Below, in pieces: positions 6,144-7,772 of a DNA stretch of 7,772 nucleotides. The notes under the pieces are model-generated. The model had not been told where the DNA came from. It saw only the letters and a program-made list of their open reading frames with translations, and did no database searches. The stretch is from Actinomycetes bacterium. Its GTDB lineage: Bacteria; Actinomycetota; Acidimicrobiia; Acidimicrobiales; Palsa-688. Where the stretch lies: NCBI GenBank assembly GCA_021808425.1, contig JAKBBS010000150.1, positions 1-7,772 on the forward strand, in the 5' to 3' direction. Position 1 is the stretch's first letter. Each line of letters starts with the position of its first letter. The position numbers and the translations under genes were made by a program.

Positions 6144-6301
6144 TGCTTGGCAAGATGGCGCAGCAGCGCAGCGACCCCGTAGACGCTTCCGCCGAGAACG
6201 CCTGCAAGTAGCAGGCCCAGAAGTATCGCGATGAAGATGAGAGCGGTCGCAGAACCAACGGCACGGAGCACCCGCCGTCCCGTCGCTCGCTGCGTAGTCA
6301 C
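6140..6301 (-). CDS. Small single-helix membrane protein coupled to the HEAT-repeat gene
   Basis: A 53-residue ORF read from the GTG at 6301-6299 to the TGA at 6142-6140. The N-terminus is basic (VTTQRATGRRVLRA), a strongly hydrophobic helix spans about residues 18-43 (core ALIFIAILLGLLLAGVLGG), and a short basic tail (LLRHLAKQ) ends it. The last bases overlap the HEAT gene's start as GTGA, the usual sign of an operon partner. The frame is open further upstream to a stop at 6407 but holds no other convincing ATG or GTG, and the Shine-Dalgarno before 6301 is poor. No family is recognised. Membership in the leftward cluster suggests a membrane docking role for the HEAT protein. The coherent basic-helix-basic composition and the coupled stop make a chance ORF unlikely, but it remains a prediction. 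Confidence 0.6.
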   Translation of the reverse strand: MTTQRATGRRVLRAVGSATALIFIAILLGLLLAGVLGGSVYGVAALLRHLAKQ

Positions 6302-6394
6302 GGAAGGCGCGTAGCTCTTGCGAGACTGGGCATGGCAGGCTGGAGCGGCCTCAAGAACCAGCCGACCCGGCCGGTCTGCACGGAAAGAGTCGAG

Positions 6395-6422
6395 TTGACC
6401 ACCAGATCACAGATCGTATCGC
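6395..6422 (+). promoter_or_regulatory. Candidate promoter of the YlbL-like gene
   Basis: TTGACC (6395-6400) is five of six for a -35 box; TATCGC (6417-6422) sits 16 bp downstream as a weaker -10. Transcription would begin near 6430, leaving about 35 bases before the Shine-Dalgarno-preceded GTG at 6464. This supports the later start codon but is only a consensus match. Confidence 0.35.
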
Positions 6423-6451
6423 AACCCGACTCGCAGCGCGGGCGTCCCGGC

Positions 6452-6456
6452 AGGAG
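6452..6456 (+). promoter_or_regulatory. Ribosome binding site deciding the YlbL-like start
   Basis: AGGAG ends seven bases before the GTG at 6464, an ideal distance and the best Shine-Dalgarno in the window. The alternative starts, ATG at 6332 and TTG at 6395, have poor or partial sites. The choice matters because the longer versions add a basic cytoplasmic segment (GRPGRSRR) before the membrane helix. Confidence 0.5.
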
Positions 6457-6463
6457 TCGCCGG

Positions 6464-7600
6464 GTGACGGCGATAGCAATAGGTGTAGCGATCGCCGTCA
6501 TCGTTGCGCTCAGTGTTTACGTCCTGCACGGCGCAGGCGGTTACTACGCTATATCGCCTGGTACAGCGCCGATCGTGTCGGCGTCGCCGTCCTGCAAATC
6601 CGTCGGTGGGGGAAACTGGGCGCTGCCGGGTGGACAGCCGTGCGTACGTTTGGTGCTCCCCGCGTCGGCGACAAGCCCGGTCCAAGGCTCGATCAGGATG
6701 GTGGACGTACTCGAGGGGCCGGCGACGCCCTGGGAGTTCGCCTTGGCGAAGTTGGGCCTCCTTCACTCGTTGGACAACGCGACTGTCCTTTATCCCAAAC
6801 AGGCGATACTGGGCGGACTTCCAGCGTCGCAGTTGGGCTGCCAGCAAAACCAGCAGATGTCAGGAGCGCAGTCAGCCGCTTCCGTCGTGGCCCTGCGTGC
6901 CCTCGGTTACAAGGTGCCCGAGGACAACCGGGGTGCCCAGGTCGTAGAAGTCGTTCCCTCCACGCCGGCAGCGAAGGCCGGGGTGAAGTGCAACGATCTG
7001 ATCACCGCTATCGACGGACATCCGATCGCCACGAGCTCCGCGCTCGCAAGCGCCATCGCTAGTTACCCCCCCGGTTCGGTTGTGACGGTCGCTGTTTCCA
7101 GGACGCCTGCGAAAGGTCCGGCAAAGAAGATCGACGTCAAGGTGAAGCTCGCCTCGGTCCCGCGAGAGGGCACGCAACCGGCCGACCCACACAAGGCGTT
7201 TCTCGGAGTGGCGACTCAGACGGACGCCACGTTCTCGTACCCGTTTCCCGTTTCTATCGACGTCGGGGCGATCGGCGGGCCGTCGGCGGGGCTTGCGCTC
7301 ACACTCGGGCTTCTCGACTCGCTCACCCGCGGCAAGCTCACCGGAGGACGTCGCATCGCTGCCACCGGGACTATAAGTCTGAACGGAACCGTCGGAGACG
7401 TCGGAGGTGTGGCACAGAAGACCGTTGCCGTGCGAAAGGCAGGCGCCCAGGTGTTCTTCGTCCCGGTCCAGGAGCTCTCGGCGGCGAGAAGCGAAGCGAA
7501 AGGAATGAAGGTCTACGCAGTGTCGTCGCTGTCGCAGGCCCTCGGTGACCTGAAGGCTCTCGGGGGTTCCATCCAGTCGTCTGTTGGGGCAGCTTCGTAG
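6464..7600 (+). CDS. YlbL-family PDZ/Lon-type membrane serine protease
   Basis: A 378-residue protein from the GTG at 6464. It has an N-terminal membrane helix (about 2-21), an extracytoplasmic beta-rich region, a PDZ domain (about 155-230, with VVPSTPAAKAGVKCNDLITA) and a C-terminal Lon-type proteolytic domain. The dyad is intact: S274 in AIGGPSAGLALTLGLLD and K319 in GDVGGVAQKTVAV, with TGTISLNGTVG (301-311) between them. In Bacillus subtilis, YlbL degrades the checkpoint inhibitor YneA after DNA damage; actinobacterial homologues share the layout. Residues 43-60 carry a Cys pair (C44, C60) and two more Cys lie at 126 and 176, which could form disulphides outside the membrane. The frame is open upstream to an ATG at 6332 and TTG at 6395; a longer start would put basic residues before the helix, as is usual for this topology, so the start is not settled. 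It is followed by a DivIVA-family gene in the same direction. Confidence 0.9.
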   Translation: MTAIAIGVAIAVIVALSVYVLHGAGGYYAISPGTAPIVSASPSCKSVGGGNWALPGGQPCVRLVLPASATSPVQGSIRMVDVLEGPATPWEFALAKLGLLHSLDNATVLYPKQAILGGLPASQLGCQQNQQMSGAQSAASVVALRALGYKVPEDNRGAQVVEVVPSTPAAKAGVKCNDLITAIDGHPIATSSALASAIASYPPGSVVTVAVSRTPAKGPAKKIDVKVKLASVPREGTQPADPHKAFLGVATQTDATFSYPFPVSIDVGAIGGPSAGLALTLGLLDSLTRGKLTGGRRIAATGTISLNGTVGDVGGVAQKTVAVRKAGAQVFFVPVQELSAARSEAKGMKVYAVSSLSQALGDLKALGGSIQSSVGAAS

Positions 7601-7613
7601 CAGCCTCGTTGCC

Positions 7614-7634
7614 GCGTCCTAGCAGCGTCCTAGC
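7614..7634. repeat. Tandem 11-bp repeat after the YlbL-like gene
   Basis: GCGTCCTAGC is present twice (7614-7623 and 7625-7634) with one spacer base, giving an 11-bp period, in the 91-bp gap between the YlbL-like gene and the DivIVA-family start. It contains the CTAG tetramer twice. It could be a small replication duplication or a paired protein-binding site on one DNA face. No intrinsic terminator is seen in this gap. Confidence 0.45.
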
Positions 7635-7677
7635 TGAGTCTGCGGCGAGCATCGCCCACCAGAGTGGGAACGGGTCG

Positions 7678-7683
7678 TAATCT
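7678..7683 (+). promoter_or_regulatory. Candidate -10 element for a leaderless DivIVA-family gene
   Basis: TAATCT fits the TANNNT -10 pattern and lies 8 bases before the ATG at 7692, so transcription would start at or within a base or two of the start codon. No Shine-Dalgarno is visible next to the ATG and no clear -35 box is present. Confidence 0.35.
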
Positions 7684-7691
7684 CTACACAC

Positions 7692-7772
7692 ATGGGACCT
7701 GACCCCTCACTGACCCCTGAGCTGATCCAGTCTCAGTCTTTTACGTCTGCGTTCCGAGGTTTGGACCCAGGG
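7692..7772 (+). CDS. DivIVA-domain protein, N-terminal fragment
   Basis: The first 27 codons of a gene that leaves the right edge. The peptide contains LTPELIQSQSFTSAFRGLDPG, which matches the conserved DivIVA/Wag31/SepF-region opening in which LTP..I....F..AFRGYD precedes the membrane-binding coiled coil. The usual Gly-Tyr is Gly-Leu here (G23-L24). DivIVA proteins bind curved membrane at poles and septa and organise envelope growth in actinobacteria. The hydrophobic and arginine residues (F17, F21, R22) that normally insert in or contact the membrane are kept. The coiled coil itself is outside the window, so it cannot be told whether this is the main Wag31-type protein or a shorter DivIVA-domain paralogue. 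Confidence 0.72.
   Translation, partial: MGPDPSLTPELIQSQSFTSAFRGLDPG

Noticed and set aside
5709..6182. Plus-strand frame opposite the HEAT-repeat gene
   Set aside because: No domain or start signal; the minus strand shows regular HEAT repeats.
1..7772. Search for tRNA, rRNA, CRISPR, IS elements, toxin-antitoxin or defence genes
   Set aside because: No regularly spaced repeats, transposase or nuclease motifs, or cloverleaf-like sequences were found; all long frames are accounted for by housekeeping-type genes.

Overview
The window is GC-rich chromosomal DNA, densely packed with short intergenic gaps and mostly GTG start codons. Gene content points to an actinobacterium, most likely Acidimicrobiia or a relative. 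Pointers are the N-terminus of an actinobacterial DUF2342-type metalloprotease, a PDZ/Lon-like YlbL protease, a DivIVA-family protein, an S1C-type protein carrying a DDRLWRHPSE-like cytoplasmic motif, and an MreB. The taxon is inferred from gene families, not from a marker gene. I see no tRNA, rRNA, CRISPR array, insertion sequence or integrase.

Layout, left to right. (1) The first 250 bases hold the start of a leftward DUF2342-like metalloprotease gene that runs off the window. (2) Divergent from it, 304-1401 encodes an NAD-dependent epimerase-like SDR with a C-terminal membrane anchor. (3) It converges, 7 bp apart, with a leftward S1C/HtrA-like PDZ membrane protein (1409-2734) that appears to have lost its catalytic residues. 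(4) Divergent from that lies a tight rightward operon: moaE (2802-3281), a small single-pass membrane protein (3278-3595) and mreB (3588-4586), each overlapping the next. (5) mreB converges on a leftward cluster read as small membrane protein (6301 to 6140), HEAT-repeat protein (6143 to 5460) and MptpB-like phosphatase (5374 to 4592). (6) Divergent again, 6464-7600 encodes a membrane-anchored PDZ/Lon-type Ser-Lys protease of the YlbL family. (7) The first 27 codons of a DivIVA-domain protein start at 7692 and run off the right end.

The common theme is cell envelope, growth and quality control: MreB and DivIVA for cytoskeleton and polar or septal organisation, YlbL and the HtrA-like protein at the membrane, a protein phosphatase, and two uncharacterised one-helix membrane proteins each coupled to a soluble partner. 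MoaE (molybdopterin synthase large subunit) is the metabolic outlier. No gap without a gene exceeds about 165 bp. I found no convincing new defence or mobile system. The most interesting points are the apparently dead HtrA-like protein, the SDR with its catalytic tyrosine replaced by phenylalanine, the moaE-membrane protein-mreB operon, and the separation of a normally adjacent metalloprotease/YlbL pair by about 6 kb of other genes.
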